Source: Streptomyces endophytica
GTDB lineage: Bacteria > Actinomycetota > Actinomycetes > Streptomycetales > Streptomycetaceae
Direction: 5' to 3'
NCBI RefSeq assembly: GCF_026153355.1
Contig: NZ_CP110636.1
Coordinates: 2,480,001-2,544,000, forward strand
Length of the DNA stretch: 64,000 nt
The notes beneath the pieces are model-generated. The model had not been told where the DNA came from and did not search any database. It was given only the letters and a program-made list of their open reading frames with translations. Both the position numbers and the translations under genes were made by a program. Of the stretch, positions 49,639 through 60,540 are shown in pieces (position 1 is the first letter of the stretch; each line of letters starts with the position of its first letter).

Positions 49639-50004
49639 GTGGACTGGTTCTGGTGGGTGTTCATCTTCTTCATGGCGGGCGGCTTCGCGAAGGTCGCGGA
49701 CACCGCCCGTACGGCACTGCGCACCCGCCACGAGCGCAAGATGGAGCGGCTGGAGTCCGCCCGTCACGAACGGCAGGCGCTGGAGGCCGCCCAGAAGCCG
49801 CCGGAGCCGGTGTGCGGCTGCACCCACCACCTCGCCAAGCATGACAAAAAGGGCAAATGTCATGAGCGAGTGGAGATCCCGGTCGCCTGGGACGCCGACC
49901 ACAAGCCCGTCCAGTACGAGGCCGGCCAGTGCACCTGCCAGCAGTACGTCGGCCCGCAGCCGCTCTCCCAGATCTACGCCGAGGACCTCACCGACCTCGC
50001 CTGA
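49639..50004 (+). CDS. Small membrane protein with Cys/His cluster
   Basis: 121 residues from GTG 49639, with GGAGG ~10 bases upstream. One N-terminal membrane helix (WFWWVFIFFMAGGFAKVA), a charged helical coil (RHERKMERLESARHERQAL), then CGCTHHLAKHDKKGKCHE and CTCQQY, a C/H pattern that could bind zinc. Function unknown; downstream of tsaD's terminator, convergent with the methyltransferase gene. Confidence 0.8.
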   Translation: MDWFWWVFIFFMAGGFAKVADTARTALRTRHERKMERLESARHERQALEAAQKPPEPVCGCTHHLAKHDKKGKCHERVEIPVAWDADHKPVQYEAGQCTCQQYVGPQPLSQIYAEDLTDLA

Positions 50005-50011
50005 CCGCCGG

Positions 50012-51208
50012 TCAGACCTCGTCCGCCGGGTGCCCCAGCAGCATCGTCGGCGCCCCCGCGACCCGGGTGAGGAAGATCGTGCAGGAATTGCCGCCGCCGG
50101 CCAGCTTCAGCTTCTTGCGCAGCTCCTCCGGCTCCACCGCGGACCCGCGCTTCTTGATCACCGCGACGCCGACCCCGCGCTCCCGCAGCAGCGCCTTGAG
50201 CCGCTTGACGTGGAACGGCAGCACATCGGTGATCGCGTAGGCGGTGGCGAAGGGGGTCGGGCGCAGTGCGTCGGCAGTGACGTACGCGATCGTCGGGTCG
50301 ATCAGCCGCCCGCCGACCTGCTGGGCGACCTCCGCGACGAGGTGGGCGCGGATGACCGCGCCGTCCGGCTCGTACAGGTAGGGGCCCACCGGACCGGGCT
50401 CCGGATCCGGCAGACCGGCGCCGAGCAGCGAGTCCCCACCGGGCAGCAGCGTGGCCCGGCGCCCGCCGGCCACCGGCCCGTCGCCCCCGCCGAACCACAC
50501 CACCGCCTCCTTCACCTCGCCCCCGTAGGAGATCCACTCCGTCTCGGCGTCCTCGGGCAGCGCCTCGTGCGGCACCCCCGGCGCGATCTTCAGCGCCGCG
50601 AACGGGGCGGTACGGGCCGCCTCGACGGCCCACGACAACGGCGGTGAGTACGCCTCCGGATCGAAGATCCGGCCCCCGCGCGCCTTGGTGCGGCGCGCCG
50701 GGTCCACGAACACCGCGTCGTACCCGGCGGTGTCCACCTCCGTCACGTCCGCGCAGCGCACCTCGATCAGCTCCGCGAGCCCCAGCGCCTCGGCGTTCGC
50801 CCGCGCCGCCGCGCAGGCCAGCGGGTCCCGGTCGACGGCCAGCACCCGGATCCCGGCCCGCCCCAGGGCCAGCGCGTCACCGCCGATCCCGCAGCACAGA
50901 TCCGCCAGCGTCCGCACGCCGAGCCCGGCCAGCCGTGCCGCGCGGTGCGCGGCGACCGAGGCGCGGGTGGACTGCTCGACCCCGTTCGGCGTGAAGTACA
51001 TCCGCTGCGCGTCGGCCCCGAACTTCGCGGCCGCCCGCTGCCGGAGCCGCGCCTGGGTGAGCGCGGCGGATACGAGCGGTGCGGCGTGGTCCCGCCGCAG
51101 CCGGGTGGCTGCCGCCAGCTCGTCGGCGGGGTCGTGGTCCCGCAACTCCCGAAGCAGCGCTTGGCCCTCCGGGCCGAGGAGGGCGACGAAGGTGTCGAGA
51201 TCATTCAC
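50012..51208 (-). CDS. Class I SAM-dependent methyltransferase with THUMP-like C-terminus
   Basis: 398 residues from GTG 51208 (NDLDTFVALLGPEGQALL). SAM-binding motif LADLCCGIGGDALALGRAG (~100-118) with acidic loop AVDRDPLACAAA; VFVDPARRTKARGGR resembles the catalytic region of nucleic-acid methylases; the C-terminal part (ERGVGVAVIKKRGSAVEPEEL) matches the small THUMP-like domain of this family. Probably RNA modification; target unknown. Its start codon is only 15 bp from repeat element A, so its promoter lies in or beyond that element. Confidence 0.88.
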   Translation of the reverse strand: MNDLDTFVALLGPEGQALLRELRDHDPADELAAATRLRRDHAAPLVSAALTQARLRQRAAAKFGADAQRMYFTPNGVEQSTRASVAAHRAARLAGLGVRTLADLCCGIGGDALALGRAGIRVLAVDRDPLACAAARANAEALGLAELIEVRCADVTEVDTAGYDAVFVDPARRTKARGGRIFDPEAYSPPLSWAVEAARTAPFAALKIAPGVPHEALPEDAETEWISYGGEVKEAVVWFGGGDGPVAGGRRATLLPGGDSLLGAGLPDPEPGPVGPYLYEPDGAVIRAHLVAEVAQQVGGRLIDPTIAYVTADALRPTPFATAYAITDVLPFHVKRLKALLRERGVGVAVIKKRGSAVEPEELRKKLKLAGGGNSCTIFLTRVAGAPTMLLGHPADEV

Positions 51209-51223
51209 GGAGTCATTGTCGCT

Positions 51224-51715
51224 CCCACGTACTTGGCCGTCCCGCCGCGGGTCTTGCTCGCCGTTGCGCGCTTTGCGGCGCCCCGCACGTACCCGTCTGT
51301 CCCGCCGCGGTTGTTGTTTGCCGTTGCGCCTGCGGCGGGCTGGGTTGTGGTGGGTGCGGTGACGGGCCTCCGGGGCCGGTTGTGTGGACTGCTGACGCTT
51401 TACGTCCACACAACCGGCCCCTCCGGCCCGTCCCCTCCCGTGAGGGGAAAGTGAAGGACGGTGGGGGTGCACGTAATGCCCACGTGCCCGCAGGCAACAG
51501 ATCAGGCCCGCCCCCGACCAGCTGAGAAACTCCCCACCACGGGAGGGGCTGGACCGGAGGACGAAGTCTGGAGGGCCGGCACCGCACCCGACACACAACG
51601 CCCGCCGCCAGGCGCAACGGCGAACACGCCCCGCGGCGGGACGGCGAGGTACGTGCGGGGCGCCGCAAAGCGCAACGGCGAGCGAGCCCCGCGGCGGGAC
51701 GGCCAGGTACGTGGG
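51224..51715. repeat. Composite palindromic repeat, copy A (MITE-like)
   Basis: A 492-bp non-coding element. Each end is a ~112-bp imperfect inverted repeat made of two tandem subunits of ~55 bp, each of the form CACGTAC...GTCCCGCCGCGG...GCCGTTGCGC...GGCG. In the middle is a palindrome with perfect 16-bp arms, GGCCGGTTGTGTGGAC / GTCCACACAACCGGCC, around 51381-51426, followed by a unique asymmetric stretch. A reverse-complement copy lies at 60054-60525. No transposase and no clear target duplication. It separates the ftsW-like gene's stop from the methyltransferase start. Confidence 0.9.
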
Positions 51716-51729
51716 ATGTCAGCCAAGCG

Positions 51730-53163
51730 CTAGCGAACCGGCTCGCGCCGCCGTTGTGCGTGGTCGCTGATGCGCAGGAGGACCGCCACCATCACCCAGT
51801 TGGCGACCAGCGACGAGCCTCCCTTGGCGAGGAAGGGGAGGGCCTTGCCCGTGAGGGGGATGAGGCCGGTGACGCCGCCGGAGACGACGAAGACCTGGAG
51901 CAGCAGCGCGCCGGCGAGGCCGACCGCGAGGAGTTTGCTGAACGGGTCGCGGGCGGTCAGCCCCACCCGCAGGCCGCGCTGGGCGAGCAGGACGTAGAGC
52001 ATCAGGACGGCCATCACGCCGGCGAGGCCCAGTTCCTCGCCGACGGTGGTGAGGATGAAGTCGCTGTTGCCGGCGAAGCCGATCAGTTCGGGGTGGCCCT
52101 GGCCCAGCCCGGTGCCGCTGATGCCGCCGCTGCCGAAGCTGAACAGTGCCTGGGCGAGCTGGTCGGACATGAGCTCCGCCCTGCCCTGTTTGGTGAACGC
52201 GCGCATCGGGTCCAGCCAGGCGGTGACCCGGCCGTGCACATGCGGTTCCAGGGAGCCGACGACGGCCGCGCCGACGACGGCCATCAGCAGACCGCACACC
52301 ACCCAACTGGTGCGGCCGGTGGCCATGTAGAGCATGATCACGAAGACGCCGAAGAAGATCAGCGAGGTGCCCAGGTCCCGTTCGAAGATGAGGACCAGCA
52401 GGCTGATCACCCAGATCGTGAAGATCGGGCCGAGCTGCCGCCCCGGGGGCAGCTGGACGCCCATGACGCGGCGGCCGGCCAGCGCCAGCGCGTCGCGGTT
52501 GACCGTGAGGTAGCCGGCGAAGAACACCGAGATCATGATCTTCACGAACTCGCCGGGCTGGAGCGACAGCGGCCCGAGCAGGATCCACCGCTTCGCGCCG
52601 TACATGTCCGCGCCGAAGAAGGCCGGTGCCATCAGGAGCACCAGCGCCACCGCCATCATCAGGTAGATGTAGCGCTGCAGGATGCGGTGGTCGCGCAGCA
52701 CCAGCAGGATGACGATGCAGACCGCCACCCCGATCACCGTCCACACCAGCTGCCCGCTGGCCGCCTCGGCGATCTTCGGATGGCGGGTCTGGGCGTACGT
52801 GAGGTCCAGGCGGTGCAGCAGGACCAGGCCGATCCCGGTCAGCAGCGTGGCCAGCGGCAGGATCAGCGGATCGGCGCGCGGGGCGAAGCGGCGCAGAACC
52901 AGGTGCGGGACCAGCGCCACGAAGACCATGCTGACCGAGAAGCCGGGCAGTCCGCCGGGCAGCCGGCCGGTCATCGACAGGCCGGTGTACGCGTAGCCGA
53001 AGACGGCGATCGCGACGACGAAGGCGAGCAGCCGGGCCTCGGTCCTCCGGCGGTTCGGTGCCTGGGCGAGCGCCGCGAACGTCATGGTGCGTTCGGCGTC
53101 GCTCTCCGGCTCCCCGGCCGCCCGGGAAGCGCTGGTCAGTCCACGCACGGGTTCCTCCGCCAT
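51730..53163 (-). CDS. FtsW/RodA/SpoVE (SEDS) family protein
   Basis: Glycosyltransferase-type membrane protein that polymerises lipid II, for division, elongation or sporulation walls. 477 residues; ATG 53163 (MAEEPVRGLTSAS), with a ~45-residue cytosolic lead and about ten membrane segments. AKRWILLGPLSLQPGEFVKI and FERDLGTSLIFFG are SEDS signatures, the Asp of the second being the essential residue; FLAKGGSSLVANW is near the end. No penicillin-binding protein partner gene adjoins it. Divergent from groES. Which process it serves cannot be told. Confidence 0.9.
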   Translation of the reverse strand: MAEEPVRGLTSASRAAGEPESDAERTMTFAALAQAPNRRRTEARLLAFVVAIAVFGYAYTGLSMTGRLPGGLPGFSVSMVFVALVPHLVLRRFAPRADPLILPLATLLTGIGLVLLHRLDLTYAQTRHPKIAEAASGQLVWTVIGVAVCIVILLVLRDHRILQRYIYLMMAVALVLLMAPAFFGADMYGAKRWILLGPLSLQPGEFVKIMISVFFAGYLTVNRDALALAGRRVMGVQLPPGRQLGPIFTIWVISLLVLIFERDLGTSLIFFGVFVIMLYMATGRTSWVVCGLLMAVVGAAVVGSLEPHVHGRVTAWLDPMRAFTKQGRAELMSDQLAQALFSFGSGGISGTGLGQGHPELIGFAGNSDFILTTVGEELGLAGVMAVLMLYVLLAQRGLRVGLTARDPFSKLLAVGLAGALLLQVFVVSGGVTGLIPLTGKALPFLAKGGSSLVANWVMVAVLLRISDHAQRRREPVR

Positions 53164-53437
53164 CGATGGTCAGTGCCGCCGGCCGGAACCGGGTCGCACA
53201 CGTCGCACCCGCTGTGCGCTCGGTCGTCGTACGCATCGCGCGCGTCGTACATGTCGCATACGTCGCCCGCGTCGCGCACGGTTCACCGGCTCGGCAGTCG
53301 GGGAGGTAGACGAAGCAGCCGGTGGCGTGGTTGCGAGGGAAGGGAAGGTGTGTCCGATTTGGCAGGGATCCACGCCGCCCGTCCTCCTGGTGCGGGGCTG
53401 GTGGTCAACCCGCGCCGCACGATGCACCCCCGGCGCG

Positions 53438-53510
53438 CTGGCACTCCGCTTGACCGAGTGCTAACCGCGTCATAGTCTCGGCGTTGGCACTCTCCGAGGG
53501 GGAGTGCCAG
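53438..53510 (+). promoter_or_regulatory. groES promoter with two CIRCE operators
   Basis: CIRCE 1 is CTGGCACTC-N9-GAGTGCTAA (53438-53464) and CIRCE 2 TTGGCACTC-N9-GAGTGCCAG (53484-53510). The promoter TTGACC (53450-53455)-N17-TAGTCT (53473-53478) has its -35 within the spacer of CIRCE 1. HrcA bound to either box would block transcription, so groES-groEL1 should be released on heat or misfolding stress. Confidence 0.92.
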
Positions 53511-53612
53511 ACACACAGCGACGGGCAGGTCCGGCACCCGCGACGACGGATCCACCTGGTCGCCACCTCAGACAGTTAACCCCGTGAGATCTCCGAAGGG
53601 GGAGGTCGGATC

Positions 53613-53921
53613 GTGACGACCGCCAGCTCCAAGGTTGCCATCAAGCCGCTCGAGGACCGCATTGTGGTCCAGCCGCTCGACGCCGAGCAGACCACGGCTT
53701 CGGGCCTGGTCATTCCGGACACCGCCAAGGAGAAGCCCCAGGAGGGCGTCGTCCTGGCCGTGGGCCCGGGCCGCTTCGAGGACGGCAAGCGCGTCGAGCT
53801 CGACGTCACCGTTGGCGACGTCGTGCTTTACAGCAAGTACGGCGGCACCGAGGTGAAGTACAACAACGAGGACTACCTCGTTCTCTCGGCTCGCGACGTT
53901 CTCGCGATCGTCGAGAAGTAA
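53613..53921 (+). CDS. groES: Co-chaperonin GroES
   Basis: Lid of the chaperonin; 102 residues, GTG start with GGGGGAGG upstream. [27 protein letters not shown] includes the mobile loop; [15 protein letters not shown] is the conserved C-terminal motif. Transcribed from the CIRCE-controlled promoter with groEL1. Confidence 0.98.
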   Translation: MTTASSKVAIKPLEDRIVVQPLDAEQTTASGLVIPDTAKEKPQEGVVLAVGPGRFEDGKRVELDVTVGDVVLYSKYGGTEVKYNNEDYLVLSARDVLAIVEK

Positions 53922-53942
53922 GTCACCCAGATTTGCCGTGTT

Positions 53943-53989
53943 CTGCGCCCCTGGTTCCCGCGTCTAAACAACCCGGGGCAGGGGCGCAG
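53943..53989 (+). promoter_or_regulatory. Hairpin between groES and groEL1
   Basis: Perfect 11-bp stem CTGCGCCCCTG / CAGGGGCGCAG around a 25-nt loop. It could allow groES-only transcripts by partial termination or processing. Confidence 0.6.
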
Positions 53990-54036
53990 TTCCGTTTGAG
54001 ACAGCGGTCCCCACTGCGTGCCGAGGATCGCAATGA

Positions 54037-55680
<1,644 letters not shown>

Positions 55681-55734
55681 CGCGTCCTACGGGCCGGGGG
55701 CGGTGCTCTGAGGCCGCCCCTCGCTGACCCGACG

Positions 55735-55764
55735 AACCCGGTCCCGCTTCGGCGGGGCCGGGTT
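55735..55764 (+). terminator. Terminator of groES-groEL1
   Basis: 13-bp stem AACCCGGTCCCGC / GCGGGGCCGGGTT with a TTCG loop and a TTCTGGGTTTT tail, 55 bp after groEL1. The following ~250 bp to 56017 is G-rich on the + strand, with repeated GGGCCGG-type words, and no gene is seen. Confidence 0.85.
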
Positions 55765-56017
55765 CTGGGTTTTCGCGCTGTGGTTTTCCCGTCGCCTACC
55801 TGTGTTCTTGTTTCCCCGCCGCCCACCCCCCTTCGGGGGTGGGCGGGTCAGGTGGGGACCCGCGGGCGGGGGAGCGGGGCACCCGCCCGGGGAGAGCAGG
55901 GGCCGGGCCGGCGACCGCCCGGCTCGGGCCGAGGGGCAGGTCAGGGGGGCGGGCCGGGGCAGGTCGAGGGGACAGGCCGAGTGGTCAGGGCGGAACAGGG
56001 CGAGTGGTCGGGCCGGC

Positions 56018-57073
56018 TCACGCCGAGTGGTGCAGGTGCTCCGGGTGGACCGGGTCGGTGAACGGGAGGCCGCGGGCGTAGCGTTCGAGGGCGTCGAGGG
56101 CGTGGTCGGCCAGCCGGTGGAGCTCGGTGCCGAGGGAGCCGGCGACATGCGGGGTGAGCAGCACGTTCGGCAGGTCGTACAAGGGCGAGCCGGGGCCGGG
56201 AGTTCGGGCTCGGTGACGTCCAGGACCGCGTTGAGGCGGCCGGTGAGCAGCTCGGGCAGCAGGGCCGTCTCGTCGACGAGGGAGCCGCGGCGGTGTTGAT
56301 CAGGGTCGCCCCGTCGGGCATCAGGGCCAGTTCCCGGGCGCCGAGCATATGGCGGGTCGCGGGCAGCTGCGGGGCGTGCACGGTGACGATGTCGCTGTCC
56401 GCGCACAACGTGCCCAGCGGTACGGACCGGGCGCCCATACGGGCGGCCTCGGCGGCGTCGACGTACGGGTCGTGCAGCAGCACCCGTAGGTCGAAGGGGC
56501 GCAGCAGTTCGATGACGCGGCGCCCGATGCGGGAGGCGCCGATGACGCCGACGGTGCGGTGGTAGTTGCCGGCGCCGGCGAGTTCCTGCTGCCAGTCGTG
56601 CGGGGCGCGCAGGGCGCGGTAACGGTGCGCGGAGTGCAGGACGCGCTTGTTGGCGAGCAGGATCGCGGCGAGCGTGTACTCGGCGACCGGCAGTGCGTTG
56701 GCGGCGGCGGCCGAGGTGACCGCGAGGCCGCGTTCCCAGCAGGCGTCGGTGAGGTGGTGTTTGACCGAGCCGGCGGCGTGGATGACCGCGCGCAGGCGGG
56801 GCGCGGTGTCCAGCACGCGCGCGGTGAGCGGCGGCGCGCCCCAGCAGGTGAGCAGGACCTCGGCGTCGGCGAGGGCGGCGGCGACCGCGGGGACGGGTCG
56901 GCCAGTTCGTGGGCGATGAGGCGGGGGTCGGTACGGGCGAGTGCCGCGAGGCGGGTGCGGTGGCGGGCGTCGAGCAGCCGGTCGGCGATGCCGGGGCCCA
57001 TCGACAGCAGCAACGCGGGCCGGGCGGACGGCATTTCCGCAGGTCCGGCTGGATTGTCAGTGGTGGGGTGCAT
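56018..57073 (-). CDS. D-isomer 2-hydroxyacid dehydrogenase, three frame interruptions
   Basis: NAD-dependent reductase of 2-oxo acids; intended ~352 residues. ATG 57073 (MHPTTDNPAGPAEMPSARPA). One base is missing near 56886 (PSP-AVAAALADAEVLLT), near 56288 (NTA-RGSLVDE) and near 56191 (PAP-GSPLYDLPNVLL). With these restored the NAD site GASRIGRRVIELLRPF, HAPQLPATRHML, NTARGSLVDE and TPHVAGS read in order. It starts 42 bp after the permease remnant and was probably the last gene of the sugar locus. Since three hits fall in one non-essential gene, real decay cannot be excluded. Confidence 0.85.
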
Positions 57074-57115
57074 AGTGATGAACGGTGCTCCTTCGCGGTC
57101 GCCCGTCGTGGCCCG

Positions 57116-57981
57116 TCACTTGCCGCCGCCGGCGGTGAGACCGGCCTTCCAGTGTCGCTGGCGGGCGCTGAAGGCGACGATCAGCGGGAGGACGGCGAGG
57201 AGCGAACCGGTGACGACGAGGGGTAGTAGGACGGCTCGGCGTGGGTGTTGCCGTTCCACGCGTACAGGCCGAGGCTCAGCGGGAAGAGGCGCTGGTCGGA
57301 CGGCATCACCAGGGGGAGGAAGAAGTTGTTCCAGATGGCGGTGAACTGGAAGAGGAAGATGGCCACCAGGCCCGGCATGACCATGCGCAGGCCGATGGAC
57401 CAGAAGATCCGGAGTTCGCCCGCACCGTCCATACGGGCGGCCTCCCGGTCCAGGGCGGCCAGCGGGCTGACGAGCTCCGCCTCGCGCTCCAACAGCACGG
57501 CGGGCACCGGGAGTTCACCCATCCAGCCGCCGTGCTCGGCCGGGTCGCGGCGGCCGCGCCAGCCGGGGGCGATCAGCAGCTCCTCGGCGCCGGCCGCCAG
57601 CAGTCCCTCGGCCCGGGCCCGGTCCTCCTCGGGCCGGTAGTCGGAGATCCGCAGGATCAGCCGGGCTCCGGCCCGCGCCGCCGCCTCGTGCGCACCGTGG
57701 ATGACCTCGGCGAAGTAGTACGTGGCGGACGGCGCCAGCAGGCCGAGCACGGGAGCGCTGTCCGCACCGGTGGCCCCCGCCTCACCGGTGCGCCGCCGGG
57801 GCCAGGACACCGAGCCGTGCGCCCGGTCGACCAGTCCCTTGCGGGTCAGCGTCTCGACGTCCGGCCGTACGGTCACCGGGGACACCCCGAGCCGTTCGGC
57901 GAGGTCGGTGACCCGGGCCGTGCCGTGCTCCCGCACCAAGGGCAGCAGGCGTTCATGGCGTTGCCTCGCACTTACGCGCAC
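57116..57981 (-). pseudogene. Fusion of a DeoR/LacI-type regulator with a sugar ABC permease tail
   Basis: About 288 residues. 1-55: DeoR-type helix-turn-helix (RHERLLPLVREHGTARVTDL, LGVSPVTVRPDVETL). 75-178: start of a LacI-like sugar-sensor domain (VLGLLAPSATYYFAEVIHGA to VPAVLLEREAELVSPLAALD). From ~179 it turns into a MalG-type permease at its EAA loop (EAARMDGAGELRIFWSIGL), with membrane segments and AWNGNTHAEPSYYP. One base is lost near 57220, after which VVTGSLLAVLPLIVAFSARQ completes the permease end. Junction near 57440-57450. The sensor domain is cut in half, so it can hardly work as either parent. Confidence 0.85.
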
Positions 57982-58059
57982 GGCGGCATTCCCCTCGCGT
58001 AGGACGGCCCGGCGACCCGAAGGCGGCCGAGCCTAAATGAGCGGGTCGACGGCCAGCCA

Positions 58060-58194
58060 GCCTCAAGTGATCGATCGCAAGATAAACCGATCGTTCGATC
58101 CCTTCCCTTTCGTGTTCCCTTGACGAGCGATCAGTCAGCGCAGAAGGATTCCGCTCGCCCGGCCGCCGCCCGCCACCTCGCCCCAGGGGACGCC
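58060..58194 (+). promoter_or_regulatory. Divergent control region with a GATCGA-rich operator candidate
   Basis: Between the regulator and the DUF2264 gene. GATCGATCG (58069-58077) and CGATCGTTCGATC (58088-58100) form an imperfect inverted repeat, likely site of the DeoR/LacI regulator. CAGGGGAC precedes ATG 58195. Confidence 0.45.
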
Positions 58195-60050
58195 ATGCCC
58201 GAGCCCGCCCGCGCGCCCGCCGACCGCCGCCCGTGCCCCTTCCCCCTCCCGCCCGAGGACCGCGCCCGCAGCCCGTACACCGGCTGGACCCGCGCCCACT
58301 GGGAGGCGGCGGCCGACGGCCTGCTGCACGCCGCCGCCCGCCACGCCTCGCCGCACCACGCCCTGATCTCCCTCCCGGGCCCCCGCCCCAGCTCCTCCGG
58401 CCCCCGCTCGGACGGCCTCGAAGGCTTCGCCCGCACCTTCCTGCTCGCCGCCCTCCGTGTCGCCGGCAACAACGGCCACGCCCCCCACGCCCCCTCACCC
58501 GCTACGCCGAAGGCCTGACCGCAGGTCCCCAACACACCACCACCACACCCGAATTGACCGCAACGGACCCCGACTCCTGGCCCCCCATCGACACCACCCG
58601 CCAGGCCCGCGTCGAAGCCGCCTCACTCGCCCTCGGCCTGCGTCTGACCCGTCCCTGGCTCTGGGACACCCTCGACGACGCGGTACGCACCCGCCTCGCC
58701 GACTGGCTGCTGCCCGCCCTCGGCCCGTCCCCCGTCGACAACAACTGGTGGCTCTTCGGCCTCACCGTCGGCGGCTTCCTCCGCGACGCCGGCATCGAGA
58801 CGGCACGCGCACAGACGGCCATCGACCGCGCGCTCACCCGCATCGAGGACTGGTACCGCGGCGACGGCTGGTACTCCGACGGCGACAACCGCGCCTTTGA
58901 CCACTACAACGCCTGGGCGCTGCACTTCTACCCGGTCCTGCACGCCCACCTCAGTGGCGACCACCCCCTGCTCGCCCACTACGGCGCGCGTCTGCACGCC
59001 CAACTGGACGACTACACCCGCCTCTTCGACACCAACGGCGCCCCGCTCCCGTTCGGCCGCTCACTCACCTACCGCTTCGCCGCCACCGCCGCCCCCTGGC
59101 TCGGCGCCCTCACCGGCCACACCCCGCTCACCCCGGGCGCCACCCGCCGCCTCGCCTCCGGAACCCTCCGGCACTTCCTCGACCGCGGCGCGGTCACCAC
59201 GGACGGCCTGCTGCCGCTCGGCTGGTACGGGCCGTACGAGCCGATGCTCCAGAGCTACTCCGGCCCGGGCTCCCCCTACTGGGCGGCCAAGGGTTTCCTC
59301 GGCCTGCTGCTCCCCGCCACCCACCCCGCCTGGACCGCCCGCGAGGAACCCCTGCCCGCCGAAACCACGGACACCATCCGCCCCCTCGGCCGCACGGGTC
59401 TACTCCTGCACTCCACCGCCTCCGACGGCTTGGTCCGCATCCACAACCACGGCAGCAACGCCACCCCCGACGACCCCTACTACGCCCGCTTCGCCTACTC
59501 CACCCGTACCGGCCCGACCGCCGACGGCGACAACCACTTCGCGCTGCTCCTCGACGGCCGCCCCACCACCCGGGGCCCCGCGCATCCCCACGCCACCGGC
59601 CCGGACTGGGCGTCCTCCACCCACACCCCGCGGCACGCCGACGGCACACCCCTCACCGGCATCAGGGTCCTCTCCACGACCCTCGTGCACGGCCGCGCCG
59701 AACTCCGCGCCCACCTCGTCACCGGCGCCGCCCCCGGCACCCGCGTCCGCCAGACCGGCTGGGCCACCACCCCCGACGGCCCCACCGCCCAACTCCACCC
59801 GCTGCACGGTTACGACGACCCCGCGCACCGCACCCCTACGGGCAGCACCCTGATGGGCCCCCACACCCACACCTCCGCCCTGGAGGGCACCATCACCGCA
59901 CGCCCCGAGGGCACCCTCTTCGCCGCCCTCGCCTCCCTGACCAGCGACCCGACCCCCGCCCCACCGAGCACTTTGGCCACGACCCGCCTCGTCGGCGACA
60001 CCCTTCACGTCACGTGGCACGACGGCACGGAGTCGGCGCTCTCGCTTTAA
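58195..60050 (+). CDS. DUF2264 family protein, one frame interruption
   Basis: Intended 618 residues. ATG 58195 has AGGGGAC 5-7 bases upstream; a TTG at 58120 is less likely. Family patterns: YTGWTRAHWEAAADGLL, DNNWWLFGLTVGGFLRD, YRGDGWYSDGDNRAFDHYNAWALHFY, PFGRSLTYRFA and LPLGWYGPYEPMLQSYSGPGSPYWAAKGF. The helical barrel resembles glycoside-processing enzymes, so a role in breakdown of plant or wall sugars is inferred. One C is missing near 58492 (HAP-LTRYAEGL). Next to a sugar regulator and a dehydrogenase. Confidence 0.88.
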
Positions 60051-60053
60051 CTC

Positions 60054-60525
60054 CCCACGTACCTGGCTGTCCCGCCGCGGGGCGCTGCGCTTTGCGGTGC
60101 CCCGTACGTACCCGTCTCTCCCGCCGCGGGGCGTCTCGCCGTTGCGCCTGGCGGCGGGCGTTTGTGTGTCGGGTGCGGTGCCGGCCCTCCAGACTTCGTC
60201 CTCCGGTCCAGCCCCTCCCGTTGGGGGGAGTTTCCAAGCTGGTTGGGGGCGGGCCTGGTCTGTTGCCTGCGGGCCCGTGGACGTCACGTGCACCCCCACC
60301 GTCCTTCCCTTCCCCCTCACGGGAGGGACGGGCCGGAGGGGCCGGTTGTGTGGACGTAAAGCGTCAGCAGTCCACACAACCGGCCCCGGAGGCCCGTCAC
60401 CGCACCCGACAACCACCCAGCCCGCCGCAGGCGCAACGGCGAACAACACCCGCGGCGGGACGGCCAAGTACGTGGGAGGCACCGCAAAGCGCAGCGCCCC
60501 GCGGCGGGAGAGACGGGTACGTGGG
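60054..60525. repeat. Composite palindromic repeat, copy B (inverted relative to copy A)
   Basis: 472 bp; its reverse complement matches copy A almost throughout, including the asymmetric centre (the CGGAGGACGAAGTCTGGAGG word in A reads as its complement here). The same two-subunit ends and the same GGCCGGTTGTGTGGAC palindrome (60338-60383) are present. It fills the gap between the DUF2264 and SDR stop codons, where it can serve as a terminator in both directions. No coding sequence is seen in it. Confidence 0.9.
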
Positions 60526-60540
60526 GGAAAAAACCAAGCG

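Noticed and set aside
51224..51715. Possible small genes inside repeat copy A (several open frames on both strands)
   Set aside because: Frames arise from the GC-rich repeats, differ between the two copies and share no conserved peptide; treated as non-coding.
51754..53475. Long plus-strand frame opposite the ftsW-like gene
   Set aside because: Antisense shadow rich in Asp/Glu/His/Arg; the minus-strand SEDS protein accounts for the coding signal.
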